Of a stretch of 61,918 nucleotides of DNA, positions 36,666 to 46,170 are shown piece by piece; position 1 is the first letter of the stretch; each line of letters begins with the position of its first letter. Origin of the DNA: Bacteroidota bacterium (lineage in GTDB: Bacteria; Bacteroidota; Ignavibacteria; Ignavibacteriales; SURF-24); the NCBI GenBank assembly GCA_030706145.1, contig JAUZPB010000014.1, forward strand, positions 1-61,918, given 5' to 3'. The notes under the pieces were generated by a model that was not told where the DNA came from, searched no databases, and worked only from the letters and a program-made list of their open reading frames with translations. The position numbers and the translations under genes were made by a program.

Positions 36666-38447
36666 ATGGAAAAAGAGACTATGACTCATCAAAAGGGAGG
36701 GAGTTTCCTTCTGCAGTCAACAGATCCTATGGAGGTCTTTACACCTGAGGATTTTACAGAACAGCAAAAGATGATAAAGCAAACGACTAGTGGTTTTGTA
36801 GATAATGAGGTTATGCCAAAGGCAAATGAGATAGATGATCAGAAAGAGGGCCTGTCGGTTTCACTGCTTAAAAAGGCTGGTGAGCTTGGATTACTTTCAG
36901 TCGATATTCCTGAAGAATACGGCGGCATGGGATTAGATAAAACAAGTTCTATGCTTGTTGCAGAGAACATTGGAAGAACTGGCGCCTGGGCTGTCTCTCA
37001 TGGCGCTCATACAGGTATTGGGACTCTTCCTATTGTATATTTTGGAACAGAAGAGCAGAAGAAAAAGTATCTCCCCAAGTTTGCTACGGGGGAATGGATC
37101 TCCTCATATTCACTTTCGGAGCCAGGCTCGGGTTCTGATGCCCTCTCGGCAAGAACTACCGCAAAGCTAACCGGGGATGGAAAACACTATGTATTAAATG
37201 GGACAAAGATGTGGCTCTCAAATGCTGGCTTTGCCGATGTATATATTACTTTTGCAAAAATTGATGGTGACAAGTTTTCCTGCTTTATTATTGAAAAAGA
37301 TTTTCCTGGAGTTTCTACTGCTGCAGAAGAAAAGAAAATGGGAATTAAAGGCTCATCTACAAGGCAGCTATTTCTTGAAAATGCCCTTGTCCCTGTCGAA
37401 AATCTCTTAGGTGAAATTGGACGCGGTCACATAATTGCTTTTAATATCCTGAATGTTGGACGCTTTAAGCTTGCTGCTGCTGTTATTGGTGCGGCTAAAA
37501 AGGTAATCAGCAACTCAGTTCAGTATGCAAAGACCAGAAACCAGTTCAATCAGCCAATTTCAAACTTTGGTCTTATAAAACAAAAGCTAGCCGAGATGGT
37601 CATCCGCACATATGTAGGCGAGTCCATGGTCTATAGAACCGCAGGTCTAATAGACAGAATTCTTGAGAATATTGATCCAAATAATGAGGATGCTTCAAAA
37701 CAAACCTTAAAAGGAATAGAGGAATATGCCGTCGAGTGCTCGATACTGAAAGTCTACTGCAGTGAAATTCTTGATTACGTTGTAGATGAAGGAGTTCAGA
37801 TCTATGGCGGATATGGCTATAGTGAGGATTATCCTGTAGCCCGCGCTTACCGTGATTCAAGAATAAATAGGATTTTTGAAGGGACAAATGAGATCAACAG
37901 GCTCCTTATTCCAGGTATGCTGCTTAAACGCTCTATGAAAGGTGAACTTGGACTTTTAACAGCAGCTATGAAACTCTCCGGTGAACTTTTGGCTCTGACA
38001 CCTCAGGAAGAAGATACAGATGACATCTTTGTAACTGAAAAAAGGCTTATTAACAACGCAAAGAAAATTGCAATAATGACTTTAGGAGCCGCTGCACAGA
38101 AATATATGGATAAGATTAACGATGAGCAGGAGGTACTAAGTGATATAAGTGATGTTATTATGGAAACTTATGCTATGGAATCTGTTCTTCTGAGAGTAGA
38201 AAAGAAGCTAAAGAGTGCAATTACAGATGAAATACTTGTCGATATAGTAAAAACCTTTGTAAATGATGCTATCTCCAGAATTGAAATCTCTGCTCGCAAC
38301 ATACTTACTGCTATTTCAGATGGTGATACACTTAGGACATATCTTACTGTCCTAAAAAGGCAGACAAAGTATACACCTATAAATACGGTTCAGAGGCGCC
38401 GCAAAGTTGCAGATAGCTTGATCCAAAAAGGGAATTACGAGTTTTAG
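36666..38447 (+). CDS. fadE: acyl-CoA dehydrogenase, FadE-type
   Basis: 593 residues, longer than the ~380-residue classical acyl-CoA dehydrogenases because of a C-terminal helical extension (~420-593), as in B. subtilis FadE. Motifs: EYGGMGLDKTSSMLVAENIG, YSLSEPGSGSDALSARTTA (FAD/substrate), KMWLSNAGFADVYITFAKID, and YGGYGYSEDYPVARAYRDS followed by IFEGTNEINR with the catalytic Glu. It performs the first FAD-dependent step of beta-oxidation. AAGAGG precedes the ATG. It completes a fadN-fadA-fadE operon. Confidence 0.93.
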   Translation: MEKETMTHQKGGSFLLQSTDPMEVFTPEDFTEQQKMIKQTTSGFVDNEVMPKANEIDDQKEGLSVSLLKKAGELGLLSVDIPEEYGGMGLDKTSSMLVAENIGRTGAWAVSHGAHTGIGTLPIVYFGTEEQKKKYLPKFATGEWISSYSLSEPGSGSDALSARTTAKLTGDGKHYVLNGTKMWLSNAGFADVYITFAKIDGDKFSCFIIEKDFPGVSTAAEEKKMGIKGSSTRQLFLENALVPVENLLGEIGRGHIIAFNILNVGRFKLAAAVIGAAKKVISNSVQYAKTRNQFNQPISNFGLIKQKLAEMVIRTYVGESMVYRTAGLIDRILENIDPNNEDASKQTLKGIEEYAVECSILKVYCSEILDYVVDEGVQIYGGYGYSEDYPVARAYRDSRINRIFEGTNEINRLLIPGMLLKRSMKGELGLLTAAMKLSGELLALTPQEEDTDDIFVTEKRLINNAKKIAIMTLGAAAQKYMDKINDEQEVLSDISDVIMETYAMESVLLRVEKKLKSAITDEILVDIVKTFVNDAISRIEISARNILTAISDGDTLRTYLTVLKRQTKYTPINTVQRRRKVADSLIQKGNYEF

Positions 38448-38511
38448 AGTAAAAGTGCTCTTTTTGTTCGTGAAAATATTTTACAATAATCTAACTCTAA
38501 AAAGGGAGAAA

Positions 38512-39135
38512 ATGAAGATAAAGCCTTTTTATATCTATGGCGGGCTAATTTTGCTTGCAGTTATTTTTCTGATAGTTTTTACTCCGGGTGATAGCACAAA
38601 GGAAAATAATTCAAAGAATCTTTCTCAAAACGGTCAAATGCCTCAGGATGAAGTGCACAAAGGCTTAAGTCCAAATATGGGTGCAGAGGAGGGGAATGCT
38701 CCTTCAGGCTCCAATGTAAATGAAAGTGTGATCAAGCAGATGCAGGAGCTAAAGAAGAGCTATGAGGCTAATCCCAGCGATACACTAAAGGCAAGGGAAT
38801 ATGCCGAATTTATGGCGGCTGCCCATAAGCCGGATGAAGCTATTTCCGTATATGAAAAAATTTTAAGTAAATACCCGCATAAGACAGATATAAGGTTTTC
38901 TCTGGCCCTTATTTATTACAATAAGCAGAATTATAGTAAAGCAGAAGAAATAGTAAAAAATGTTCTAAGTTATGATAAACGAAATGCTCAGGCAAAATTT
39001 AACTTAGGTGCTATTGCAGCTTCAAGTGGTGATAAAAATAAAGCTAAAGTCTACTGGGAGGAAGTAGAAAAGGAAAATCCCAACTCACAGTTAGCCTCAG
39101 ATGCCCGGCATGCACTTGAAAGTCTGGGACAATAA
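38512..39135 (+). CDS. membrane-anchored TPR protein
   Basis: 207 residues from the ATG at 38512, which has AAGGGAG upstream; the frame is open to 38455 but without a start signal. One N-terminal membrane helix (about 6-24, FYIYGGLILLAVIFLIVFT) is followed by a low-complexity linker (~30-75) and two to three TPR units (KAREYAEFMAAAHKPDEAIS, LALIYYNKQNYSKAEEIVKN, FNLGAIAASSGDKNKAKVYW). It is a scaffold-type protein facing the periplasm; partner unknown. It lies just after fadE and is followed by a terminator. Confidence 0.8.
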   Translation: MKIKPFYIYGGLILLAVIFLIVFTPGDSTKENNSKNLSQNGQMPQDEVHKGLSPNMGAEEGNAPSGSNVNESVIKQMQELKKSYEANPSDTLKAREYAEFMAAAHKPDEAISVYEKILSKYPHKTDIRFSLALIYYNKQNYSKAEEIVKNVLSYDKRNAQAKFNLGAIAASSGDKNKAKVYWEEVEKENPNSQLASDARHALESLGQ

Positions 39136-39175
39136 TCTTTTGATAATATAACTCTTTTTTTTGAGTGCCGAAATT

Positions 39176-39227
39176 GGGAGCGGAAAATGTTTTTTTCCAT
39201 TTTCCGTCCCATTTTCATCTTTTTTTA
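39176..39227 (+). terminator. intrinsic terminator after the TPR gene
   Basis: GGGA(G)CGGAAAATG (39176-39189) pairs with CATTTTCCGTCCC (39198-39210), with a single-base bulge and an 8-nt T-rich loop. ATTTTCATCTTTTTTT follows. It ends the fad/TPR transcript. The remaining ~100 bp before 39334 show nothing else. Confidence 0.75.
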
Positions 39228-39333
39228 GCAAAATTATTTAAATTCTTGAGTAATTTTGAGATACTTATCTATATTTACTCCTTTTCTTATATTTTAATTA
39301 TCCCTATATTAAACAGCCAAATTATAAGTTTTT

Positions 39334-40380
39334 ATGTTCGAATACGTTGGAGCAATACATATTCACTCCGTTTTTTCCGACGGCTCGGGAGAAGTAAACG
39401 ATATTGGCAATTTTGCCAGTGAAGTTGGTCTGGATTTTATAATCATAACAGATCATAATACTCTAAGGGCACAAAGGGAAGGTTACGAAGGTTGGTACGG
39501 CAATACACTGCTTTTGGTCGGTTATGAGATTAATGATAAAGAAAATAAGAATCATTATCTTGCTTTGGACATTGACCAGACTTTTTCTACCAGGCTTCCT
39601 GCAAAAGAGATAGTAAGCAGGGTAAAGAGTGCTGGCGGCATTGGATTTATTGCCCATCCTCATGAAAAACGTAATTCAATGAAGGAACACCCGGCTTATC
39701 CCTGGACGGAATGGAGTACTGACGAATTTAACGGCATTGAGATTTGGAATCATATGTCTGAATGGATGGAAGGGCTGACCGAAGAAAATAAGTATCAGTC
39801 TTTTATTCATCCTCTAAAGACTATCGTTGCTCCTCAGGAGGAAACATTAAGGACATGGGACCGCCTGAATATGGAAAGAACTGTAGTTGGTATTGGCGGA
39901 ATTGATGCTCATGCACATAAGGTTAATTTGTTCGGATTTTTTGAGGTAGAAGTATTCCCTTACAAAGTCTTGTTCAAATCAATAAGAACTCATATTTTAA
40001 CAAGTGAAAAAATTGAGATTGGGCAAAGTCCGGATAAGCTGCAAAAAGCTAAAACTTTAATTTATGAGTCTTTGAGAAAAGGCCACTGTTTTGTCTCTAA
40101 TTACTACCACTCTGATGCCTCTGGTTTCAGGTTTTTTGGCGAGGATGGAAACAAGAGCTATCAGATGGGTGATTGCTTGCTGTTAAATGATAAGGCAAAA
40201 CTTAAGGTCCTTCTTCCAAGTCCAACTGGTGAGATAAGGCTTATTCGTAACGGTAAGCTTTATGATAAAGTCATAAGTAGTGATGCGGAATTTCATATTA
40301 AGGAAAAAGGAGCTTACAGGACAGAGGTTTTCCTTGATAACAAAGCTTGGATTTACTCAAATCACATAAGAATTATATAA
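39334..40380 (+). CDS. PHP-domain metal-dependent phosphoesterase
   Basis: 348 residues. PHP motifs are GAIHIHSVFSDGSGEV (motif I HxH…D), FIIITDHNTLRAQ (motif II) and GFIAHPHEKRNS (motif III), with the final VGIGGIDAHAHK (motif IV). The C-terminal ~100 residues are a beta-rich region (GKLYDKVISSDAEFHIKEKG), typical of PHP proteins of the phosphoesterase/TrpH-like type. Likely substrates are small phosphoesters or nucleotides; not determinable. It is free-standing between two terminator or promoter regions. Confidence 0.85.
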   Translation: MFEYVGAIHIHSVFSDGSGEVNDIGNFASEVGLDFIIITDHNTLRAQREGYEGWYGNTLLLVGYEINDKENKNHYLALDIDQTFSTRLPAKEIVSRVKSAGGIGFIAHPHEKRNSMKEHPAYPWTEWSTDEFNGIEIWNHMSEWMEGLTEENKYQSFIHPLKTIVAPQEETLRTWDRLNMERTVVGIGGIDAHAHKVNLFGFFEVEVFPYKVLFKSIRTHILTSEKIEIGQSPDKLQKAKTLIYESLRKGHCFVSNYYHSDASGFRFFGEDGNKSYQMGDCLLLNDKAKLKVLLPSPTGEIRLIRNGKLYDKVISSDAEFHIKEKGAYRTEVFLDNKAWIYSNHIRII

Positions 40381-40396
40381 AATATATGGAGTTTAG

Positions 40397-40426
40397 TTGT
40401 TGAATATTTAATTCAGCATATATAAT
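40397..40426 (+). promoter_or_regulatory. candidate promoter of tRNA-Arg
   Basis: TTGTTG (40397-40402), an 18-bp spacer and a consensus TATAAT (40421-40426). It lies 50 bp before the tRNA, implying a ~40-nt 5' leader removed by RNase P. Confidence 0.5.
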
Positions 40427-40475
40427 TAGCTCCAGATTTTTTTTTGTAATATCAGCGTTCAAAATTTTGTGTAAT

Positions 40476-40549
40476 GCGCCCATAGTTCAACTGGATAGAA
40501 CGTTGGATTCCGGTTCCAAAGGTTGGGGGTTCGAGTCCTCCTGGGCGTA
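40476..40549 (+). tRNA. tRNA-Arg (anticodon CCG)
   Basis: Cloverleaf: acceptor GCGCCCA (40476-40482) pairs with TGGGCGT (40542-40548, with a terminal G-U). The D-arm contains GTTCAACTGGATAGAAC. The anticodon stem TTGGA/TCCAA holds the loop TTCCGGT with anticodon CCG, reading CGG (Arg). The T-arm GGGGG-TTCGAGT-CCTCC is canonical. CCA is not encoded. It stands alone. Confidence 0.95.
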
Positions 40550-40678
40550 CAAAAGAAAAGTGAAGTATTATTTAAATGCTAAAGTGCTTTACTAATACTT
40601 TTTTTAATAGCTTGAGTTGGTTCTTTTTTCAAAAGCTAGATGTTTGAAAAAAAAATTTTTAAAATCAGGAGATACACA

Positions 40679-41365
40679 GTGCTAACTAAAAAGAAACAAA
40701 TTTCGAAGAAGGAAATTAAAGAGGATAAACTCGTAACGACGTACTATCAGGCAGTGCAGTATTTAGATGAAAACAGGTCCAGACTATATGTTTATGTTGG
40801 GATTTTTGTAGCCCTTGTAGCTTTGGTCTATTTTTATATTGATCATAGGGCAAAAAACAACGAAAAAGCTAACACAGAGCTTGCCCGTGTTATGGACATT
40901 TATAATCAGGGCGCTTACCAGGAAGCCATCGACGGTAGGAAAGGTACTAATATTACCGGCTTAAAAAAGATTGTCGATGAGTATGGAAGTTCTGAAAATG
41001 GTGAGACAGCAAAGATATTTCTTGCAAATTGCTATAATTTCCTCGGGAAATTTGATGAAGCATTCAAGTATTATGATGATTACAGCGGTGGCATTGACGA
41101 ATTAAAGGCAACTGCTCTTGCAGGTAAAGCTGGCTGTTATGAAGCTCAGAAGGAATATCAAAAAGCAGCCGAAGCATATAAAGACGCTGCTCATGTCTCT
41201 AAGACAGATGTACAAAACGGAGAATATCTGTTAAATTCTGGTATTAACTATCTAAAGGCAGGTATGAAAGAAAAGGCTTTAGAGCAGTTTACTACTATAA
41301 GAGATGATTATAATACTTCAAGTGCAATGCGCGAACTAGACCGCTATATGGCACAAGCCAAATAA
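40679..41365 (+). CDS. membrane-anchored TPR protein (YfgM-like), GTG start
   Basis: 228 residues from the GTG at 40679, preceded by CAGGAGA (40666-40672); the longer frame from 40640 has no ribosome site. A lysine-rich cytoplasmic N-terminus (TKKKQISKKEIKEDKL) precedes one membrane helix (RLYVYVGIFVALVALVYFYI). After this comes a TPR domain (AKIFLANCYNFLGKFDEAFK, GKAGCYEAQKEYQKAAEAYK, NYLKAGMKEKALEQFTTI). The layout matches YfgM/Tol-Pal-linked TPR proteins that associate with the Sec translocon. It is followed by a strong terminator. Confidence 0.82.
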   Translation: MLTKKKQISKKEIKEDKLVTTYYQAVQYLDENRSRLYVYVGIFVALVALVYFYIDHRAKNNEKANTELARVMDIYNQGAYQEAIDGRKGTNITGLKKIVDEYGSSENGETAKIFLANCYNFLGKFDEAFKYYDDYSGGIDELKATALAGKAGCYEAQKEYQKAAEAYKDAAHVSKTDVQNGEYLLNSGINYLKAGMKEKALEQFTTIRDDYNTSSAMRELDRYMAQAK

Positions 41366-41376
41366 AATAAGCTTTT

Positions 41377-41416
41377 AAAGCCGCAGTAAGTCCTAAAGGC
41401 TGCGGCTTTTCCTTTT
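41377..41416 (+). terminator. intrinsic terminator after the TPR gene at 40679
   Basis: AAAGCCGCAG (41377-41386) pairs perfectly with CTGCGGCTTT (41400-41409) around a 13-nt loop and is followed by TCCTTTTTAAA. Confidence 0.88.
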
Positions 41417-41531
41417 TAAATTACCTTTATATTAAATAATCTTTAATTACTTTTATTAAATATAGTTACTTGTTTGTGCGTTTATTTTGGGTGCGAACTT
41501 ACCTTTACATACCCCAATAATGCTGTTTTTC

Positions 41532-41560
41532 TTGACTTTATAAGCGTATGTAACTATATT
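41532..41560 (+). promoter_or_regulatory. sigma70-type promoter of efp-accB-accC-gcvH
   Basis: TTGACT (41532-41537), an exact 17-bp spacer, and TATATT (41555-41560), each one base from consensus. The efp ATG follows 33 bp downstream. The rest of the 227-bp gap holds only the preceding terminator. Confidence 0.7.
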
Positions 41561-41592
41561 TTTGCTATTCAATAATAAAATACTAGGGAAAT

Positions 41593-42156
41593 ATGGCAGA
41601 TACATCAGATTTCAGAAATGGACTAATTATTAAGTTTAAAAATGACCTTTATTCAATAGTTGAATTCCAGCACGTAAAACCTGGAAAAGGCGGTGCATTC
41701 GTCCGCACAACACTTAAAAACTTAAAAAATGGAAAAGTCCTCGACAATACCTTCAGGGCAGGCGAATCTATTGATATAGTCAGAGTTGAAAGAAGAAAAT
41801 ACCAATATCTCTATAGAGAACCCTCTGGTTATGTTTGTATGGATAATGAAACATACGAGCAGATAACAATCGATGAAAATCTCTTTGATGAAGGGGTAAA
41901 GTTCCTAAAGGAGAGTGAGGAAATAGAAATTCTTTTCAACGGCGATAATATTGTTACTGTCGAAATTCCAATCTTTATTAATTTGAAAGTAATTGAAACT
42001 GAACCTGGTTTTAGAGGTGATACAGCTACAAATGCTAATAAACCTGCTAAACTGGAAACAGGTGCATCAATCAATGTGCCGTTATTCATTAATGAAGGGG
42101 ATGTCTTAAAGGTAGATACAAGAACCGGCTCATATGTTGAAAGAGTAAAAGCATAA
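41593..42156 (+). CDS. efp: elongation factor P
   Basis: 187 residues, the standard length. KOW-like domain 1 contains the modified-loop sequence [19 protein letters not shown] with the conserved Lys at the loop tip (PGKGG). The middle has [20 protein letters not shown] and the C-terminal OB domain ends [19 protein letters not shown] relieves ribosome stalling at polyproline. It leads a likely operon with accB, accC and gcvH (gaps 11-70 bp). No modification enzyme (EpmA/YmfI type) is in the window. Confidence 0.97.
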   Translation: MADTSDFRNGLIIKFKNDLYSIVEFQHVKPGKGGAFVRTTLKNLKNGKVLDNTFRAGESIDIVRVERRKYQYLYREPSGYVCMDNETYEQITIDENLFDEGVKFLKESEEIEILFNGDNIVTVEIPIFINLKVIETEPGFRGDTATNANKPAKLETGASINVPLFINEGDVLKVDTRTGSYVERVKA

Positions 42157-42167
42157 TAATCAGGGAA

Positions 42168-42662
42168 ATGATGGATTTAGAATTTATTAAGAAACTTGTA
42201 AAGATTGTTGACTCAAGTGGAATAACTGACTTTGCTGTTGAGGAAGGTGACCTTAAGATAAAGATATCGAAAAAGACCTACTCAAAACAGGTTCAGGTCT
42301 TTTCTCCACAGTCAAGTCTTCAACCTATGACTGCTATGGCAGAGCAGCAGCTGCAGCAACAACTGCCCGTTGCTCAAAAAGAACCTGCTCAAAATGAAAA
42401 ACCTGAAGAATCCAAGGCTGATAATCTTCATGAAATACGTTCACCTATTGTTGGTACATTCTATAGAGCTTCTTCACCCGATGCCGAACCTTTCATAAAA
42501 GTCGGCGACAGCGTTGCTCCTGGAAATATTCTTTGTATAATTGAAGCAATGAAACTGATGAACGAGATCGAATCGGATGTAAGTGGAAAAGTTGTAAAGA
42601 TACTCGTTGAAAACGGCCGTCCGGTCGAATATAATCAGCCTCTTTTCCTGATTGAGGCCTGA
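42168..42662 (+). CDS. accB: acetyl-CoA carboxylase biotin carboxyl carrier protein
   Basis: 164 residues. The N-terminal ~45 residues ([20 protein letters not shown]) are the AccB helical region. A Gln/Pro/Glu-rich linker (~46-88) leads to the C-terminal biotinyl domain with the biotin-lysine in [14 protein letters not shown] and flanking [20 protein letters not shown]. It carries CO2 between AccC and the carboxyltransferase (not in the window). GGGAA precedes the ATG pair at 42168/42171. It is coupled to accC 70 bp downstream. Confidence 0.96.
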   Translation: MMDLEFIKKLVKIVDSSGITDFAVEEGDLKIKISKKTYSKQVQVFSPQSSLQPMTAMAEQQLQQQLPVAQKEPAQNEKPEESKADNLHEIRSPIVGTFYRASSPDAEPFIKVGDSVAPGNILCIIEAMKLMNEIESDVSGKVVKILVENGRPVEYNQPLFLIEA

Positions 42663-42732
42663 TCGTTTAGTCTGATCTATTAACAGAGTATAATGCAGTA
42701 GAGATATTTTGAGTAAGATTTGAGGATTATAT

Positions 42733-44067
42733 TTGTTTAACAAGATTTTAATAGCCAATCGTGGTGAGATAGCATTAAGGGTTATAAGAACATGCAAGGA
42801 ACTGGGCATTAAGACAGTTGCTGTATATTCTGAAGCCGATAGAGATTCACTACATGTTACATTTGCAGATGAAGCTGTTTGTATAGGACCAGCGCCTTCA
42901 AGAGAAAGTTACCTAAAAATTCCGCGAATTATTTCGGCTGCTCAGATTACAGGTGCCGATGCAATTCATCCTGGTTATGGCTTTTTAGCAGAAAATGCAG
43001 ATTTTGCAGAGATTTGTTCAGAAGTAAAAATAAAGTTTATAGGCCCTTCTTCTCAGATGATAACGGCAATGGGGGACAAAGCCTTTGCAAAGGAGACAAT
43101 GCGAAAGGTCGGTGTTCCGGTTGTCCCTGGAAGTGATGGCATTGTAAAAAATGTACAGGAAGCCAAAAAGATCGCCTATGAAATAGGCTATCCTGTAATT
43201 ATAAAAGCAACAGCCGGCGGCGGTGGTAAAGGAATGCGAATTGCCTTGGATGAGGAGAGTTTTGAAAAACAGTTCCAGACAGCCTGCGGCGAGGCAGAAT
43301 CAGCCTTCGGAAATCCTGATGTATACATCGAAAAGTATATTGAAAATCCACGTCACGTCGAGATTCAGCTCTTAGGCGACCAGCATGGAAATGTTTACCA
43401 TTATGGTGAAAGAGACTGCTCGGTACAGAGAAGACACCAAAAACTAATAGAAGAGTCACCTTCTCCTGAGGTTGATGAAGCCTTAAGACAATGCATGGGC
43501 GAAGCTGCCGTTCTTGGTGCTAAGTCTGTCAATTATGAGGGAGTCGGTACTATTGAGTTTTTGCTCGACAAGTATCATAAGTTCTATTTCATGGAAATGA
43601 ATACAAGAATACAGGTAGAACACCCTGTAACTGAATCCATATATGATGTAGACCTTATTCGTCAGCAGATCCGTGTGGCTGCAGGACTTGCAGTAGATAC
43701 ACCGCCTAAAAAGCCAAACGGGCATAGTATTGAGTTTAGAATAAATGCAGAGGATCCTGATAATAATTTCAGACCATGCCCTGGTAGAATTACCTCGCTT
43801 CATTTCCCTGGTGGTTTTGGAGTAAGAATGGATTCTCATATATATGACGGTTACGTGATTCCTCCTTATTATGATTCCCTCCTGGGAAAACTCATAGTCT
43901 GGGGAACAGACAGGCCCCATGCAATTAACAGGGCACGCAGAGCTCTCGAAGAACTTACGATCGAGGGTGTGAAAACAACAATTCCATTCCATTTAAGAGT
44001 TCTTGAAGATGAAAGATTTTTAAGTGGAAAATTTGATACAAGTTTTATTGAAAATTTACTTCCATAA
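42733..44067 (+). CDS. accC: acetyl-CoA carboxylase biotin carboxylase subunit (TTG start)
   Basis: 444 residues from a TTG; the family start [20 protein letters not shown] leaves no room for an upstream start. ATP-grasp motifs are present: [53 protein letters not shown] and the C-terminal [15 protein letters not shown]. It carboxylates the biotin of AccB using ATP and bicarbonate, the first step of fatty-acid synthesis. The weak start codon may tune its level relative to AccB. Confidence 0.97.
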   Translation: MFNKILIANRGEIALRVIRTCKELGIKTVAVYSEADRDSLHVTFADEAVCIGPAPSRESYLKIPRIISAAQITGADAIHPGYGFLAENADFAEICSEVKIKFIGPSSQMITAMGDKAFAKETMRKVGVPVVPGSDGIVKNVQEAKKIAYEIGYPVIIKATAGGGGKGMRIALDEESFEKQFQTACGEAESAFGNPDVYIEKYIENPRHVEIQLLGDQHGNVYHYGERDCSVQRRHQKLIEESPSPEVDEALRQCMGEAAVLGAKSVNYEGVGTIEFLLDKYHKFYFMEMNTRIQVEHPVTESIYDVDLIRQQIRVAAGLAVDTPPKKPNGHSIEFRINAEDPDNNFRPCPGRITSLHFPGGFGVRMDSHIYDGYVIPPYYDSLLGKLIVWGTDRPHAINRARRALEELTIEGVKTTIPFHLRVLEDERFLSGKFDTSFIENLLP

Positions 44068-44084
44068 TAATTATAGGGGTTAAT

Positions 44085-44465
44085 ATGAATGTTCCAGATA
44101 ATCTAAAGTACACTAAAGACCATGAATGGATTAGAGTTGAAGGAAATGTGGGGATAATCGGAGTAACTGATTACGCTCAGGGCGAGTTAGGCGATATAGT
44201 TTATGTCGATATTGATCCAAATATCGCAGAAATTAAAGCCGGCGAAACTTTCGGTACAGTCGAAGCCGTTAAAACTGTTAGTGATCTTTATGCTCCAGTT
44301 AGCGGTAAAGTTGTTGAATTAAATAAGAAGCTTGCAAATGAGCCTCAGGTAGTTAATTCTGATCCTTATGGTGATGGATGGATGATAAAGATTGAAATTA
44401 CCGATTCCGGAGAATTAAGTTCTCTTCTTGACCAAGAGGCTTACAAGAATCTTATTGGTCAGTAA
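44085..44465 (+). CDS. gcvH: glycine cleavage system H protein
   Basis: 126 residues. A lipoyl domain with the lipoylated lysine in GTVEAVKTVSDLYAPVSGKV, preceded by YTKDHEWIRVEGNVGIIGVT and followed by VNSDPYGDGWMIKIEI, all diagnostic for GcvH. It shuttles the aminomethyl group between the P, T and L proteins, or acts in lipoate relay. AGGGG lies before the ATG. The other glycine cleavage genes are not in the window, and it sits with accBC. Confidence 0.96.
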   Translation: MNVPDNLKYTKDHEWIRVEGNVGIIGVTDYAQGELGDIVYVDIDPNIAEIKAGETFGTVEAVKTVSDLYAPVSGKVVELNKKLANEPQVVNSDPYGDGWMIKIEITDSGELSSLLDQEAYKNLIGQ

Positions 44466-44485
44466 TAAAAAATATAAAGGAAGAA

Positions 44486-44545
44486 ATGATTTTAGACCAG
44501 AGAATTGCTATCAAAGAAATTTTCTTTACTAAAAGCATGAAGTAA
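44486..44545 (+). CDS. possible 19-residue small protein after gcvH
   Basis: An ATG preceded by AAAGGAAG (44476-44483) opens a 19-codon frame, MILDQRIAIKEIFFTKSMK, ending nine bases before the gcvH terminator. It has no known relatives that I can recognise and could be chance. Confidence 0.25.
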   Translation: MILDQRIAIKEIFFTKSMK

Positions 44546-44554
44546 TTAAATAAT

Positions 44555-44590
44555 AAAACAAAATCCTTCCACGGATTTTGTTTTATTTTA
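44555..44590 (+). terminator. intrinsic terminator of the efp-accBC-gcvH operon
   Basis: AAAACAAAATCC (44555-44566) and GGATTTTGTTTT (44573-44584) form a perfect 12-bp stem with a 6-nt loop (TTCCAC), followed by ATTTTAAAGG. Confidence 0.8.
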
Positions 44591-44619
44591 AAGGTTTTTT
44601 GAGACAAAATTAAAGTAAT

Positions 44620-46161
44620 ATGACACAACAGGAATTAATATTAATCCTTGATTTCGGTTCTCAGTATACGCAGCTTATTGCAAGGAGAATTCGTGAATCG
44701 GGAGTTTACTCAGAAATTCATCCATATACAATTAGCCTTGAGAAAATAAGGCAGTTAAATCCCAAAGGAATCATTCTCTCCGGCGGCCCAATGAGCGTTT
44801 ATGATGATGGCGCCCCAAACATTGACCAGGGAATCTTTTCACTCGGCCTTCCAATTCTTGGAATATGCTATGGCCTTCAGCTTATCTGCAAAATACTTGG
44901 GGGAAAAGTTGAACCAGCTAAAAGCAGGGAATATGGAAAAGCTAACCTTAAGATCTCTAAAGAGTCAATGCTTCTTCAGGGAGTAAAGGATAATTCCATT
45001 GTATGGATGAGCCACGGCGACTATCTGACGGAAATACCCTCTGGATTTGAAGTAATTGCTACCTCAGAGAATTCACCTTACTGCGCCATGATCAATCCAT
45101 CTATGAACATCTTTGGCGTCCAGTTCCATCCGGAAGTAGTACATTCTGAAGAAGGAATGAAGATAATTAACAATTTCCTTTTCTCAATTTGTAAAGTAAA
45201 AGGTGAGTGGACACCCAAGCATTTTATTGAATCTAAAATTGCTGAGATCAAAAATACTGTCGGCAATAAAAAGGCAATATGTGCCTTAAGTGGGGGAGTA
45301 GATAGTTCGGTTGCAGCTATTTTAGTAAATAAAGCAATTGGTGAAAAACTTATCTGCGTCCATGTCGATACTGGACTAATGCGCCTGAATGAAAGTCATA
45401 TTATTGAGGAAATGTTCAGACAGAATTACAAGCTAAACTTAATTTCAATTAATGCCTCTGATCTTTTCTTAAGACGCCTTGCCGGTGTATCTGATCCTGA
45501 AAAAAAACGAAAGATCATTGGTACTACTTTTATTGAGGTCTTTGAAGAACATGCCAGGAAATTTAGCGACGTAGGATTTTTGGTGCAGGGAACACTTTAT
45601 CCGGATGTAATTGAATCTGTCCCTGTATTTGGTTCTTCTGTAACAATAAAGTCTCACCATAACGTTGGTGGTTTGCCTGAAAAGATGAACCTTAAGCTGA
45701 TTGAACCATTTAGAGAGCTGTTCAAGGACGAGGTAAGAAGAATTGGAAGGGAACTTGAACTTCCTGAAGAGTTCATTGAGCGCCATCCTTTCCCTGGACC
45801 AGGACTTGCAGTTAGAATTCTTGGCGATATAACCGATGAAAAGCTTGCAGTCTTGCGCCAGGCAGATGAGATATTTATCAATGAGATTAAACGGGCTGGG
45901 CTTTATAATAAGATCTGGCAGGCCTTTGCCGTTTTGCTGCCAATTCAAACCGTTGGGGTAATGGGAGATGCAAGGACATATGAAAACGTCGTTGCTCTGC
46001 GCGCTGTTACTTCTACAGACGGAATGACGGCTGACTGGTATGGTTTTGAGAACAGTTTTCTTGCTGATGTATCAAATAAGATCATTAGAAATATAAGGGG
46101 GATCAACAGAGTGGTTTATGATATTAGTTCAAAACCCCCTTCAACAATAGAATGGGAATAA
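44620..46161 (+). CDS. guaA: GMP synthase (glutamine-hydrolysing)
   Basis: 513 residues. The N-terminal glutamine amidotransferase has [18 protein letters not shown], the nucleophile in [11 protein letters not shown] and the His/Glu dyad in [12 protein letters not shown]. The ATP-pyrophosphatase domain has [20 protein letters not shown], and the dimerisation domain ends [16 protein letters not shown], the invariant GuaA C-terminus. It converts XMP to GMP. It follows the gcvH terminator by 30 bp and is closely followed by a TPR gene (9-bp gap). Confidence 0.97.
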   Translation: MTQQELILILDFGSQYTQLIARRIRESGVYSEIHPYTISLEKIRQLNPKGIILSGGPMSVYDDGAPNIDQGIFSLGLPILGICYGLQLICKILGGKVEPAKSREYGKANLKISKESMLLQGVKDNSIVWMSHGDYLTEIPSGFEVIATSENSPYCAMINPSMNIFGVQFHPEVVHSEEGMKIINNFLFSICKVKGEWTPKHFIESKIAEIKNTVGNKKAICALSGGVDSSVAAILVNKAIGEKLICVHVDTGLMRLNESHIIEEMFRQNYKLNLISINASDLFLRRLAGVSDPEKKRKIIGTTFIEVFEEHARKFSDVGFLVQGTLYPDVIESVPVFGSSVTIKSHHNVGGLPEKMNLKLIEPFRELFKDEVRRIGRELELPEEFIERHPFPGPGLAVRILGDITDEKLAVLRQADEIFINEIKRAGLYNKIWQAFAVLLPIQTVGVMGDARTYENVVALRAVTSTDGMTADWYGFENSFLADVSNKIIRNIRGINRVVYDISSKPPSTIEWE

Positions 46162-46170
46162 ATTTTAGAA

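Noticed and set aside
40476-40549. tRNA-Arg as an integration (att) site of a mobile element
   Set aside because: No repeated tRNA 3' end, integrase or atypical gene cluster is visible on either side.
43483-43992. 169-codon minus-strand open frame inside accC
   Set aside because: It is antisense to highly conserved biotin carboxylase codons and has no recognisable domain or ribosome site; it is a shadow of accC codon usage.
45469-45948. 159-codon minus-strand open frame inside guaA
   Set aside because: It lies wholly antisense to conserved GMP synthase sequence and is protein-like in no respect.
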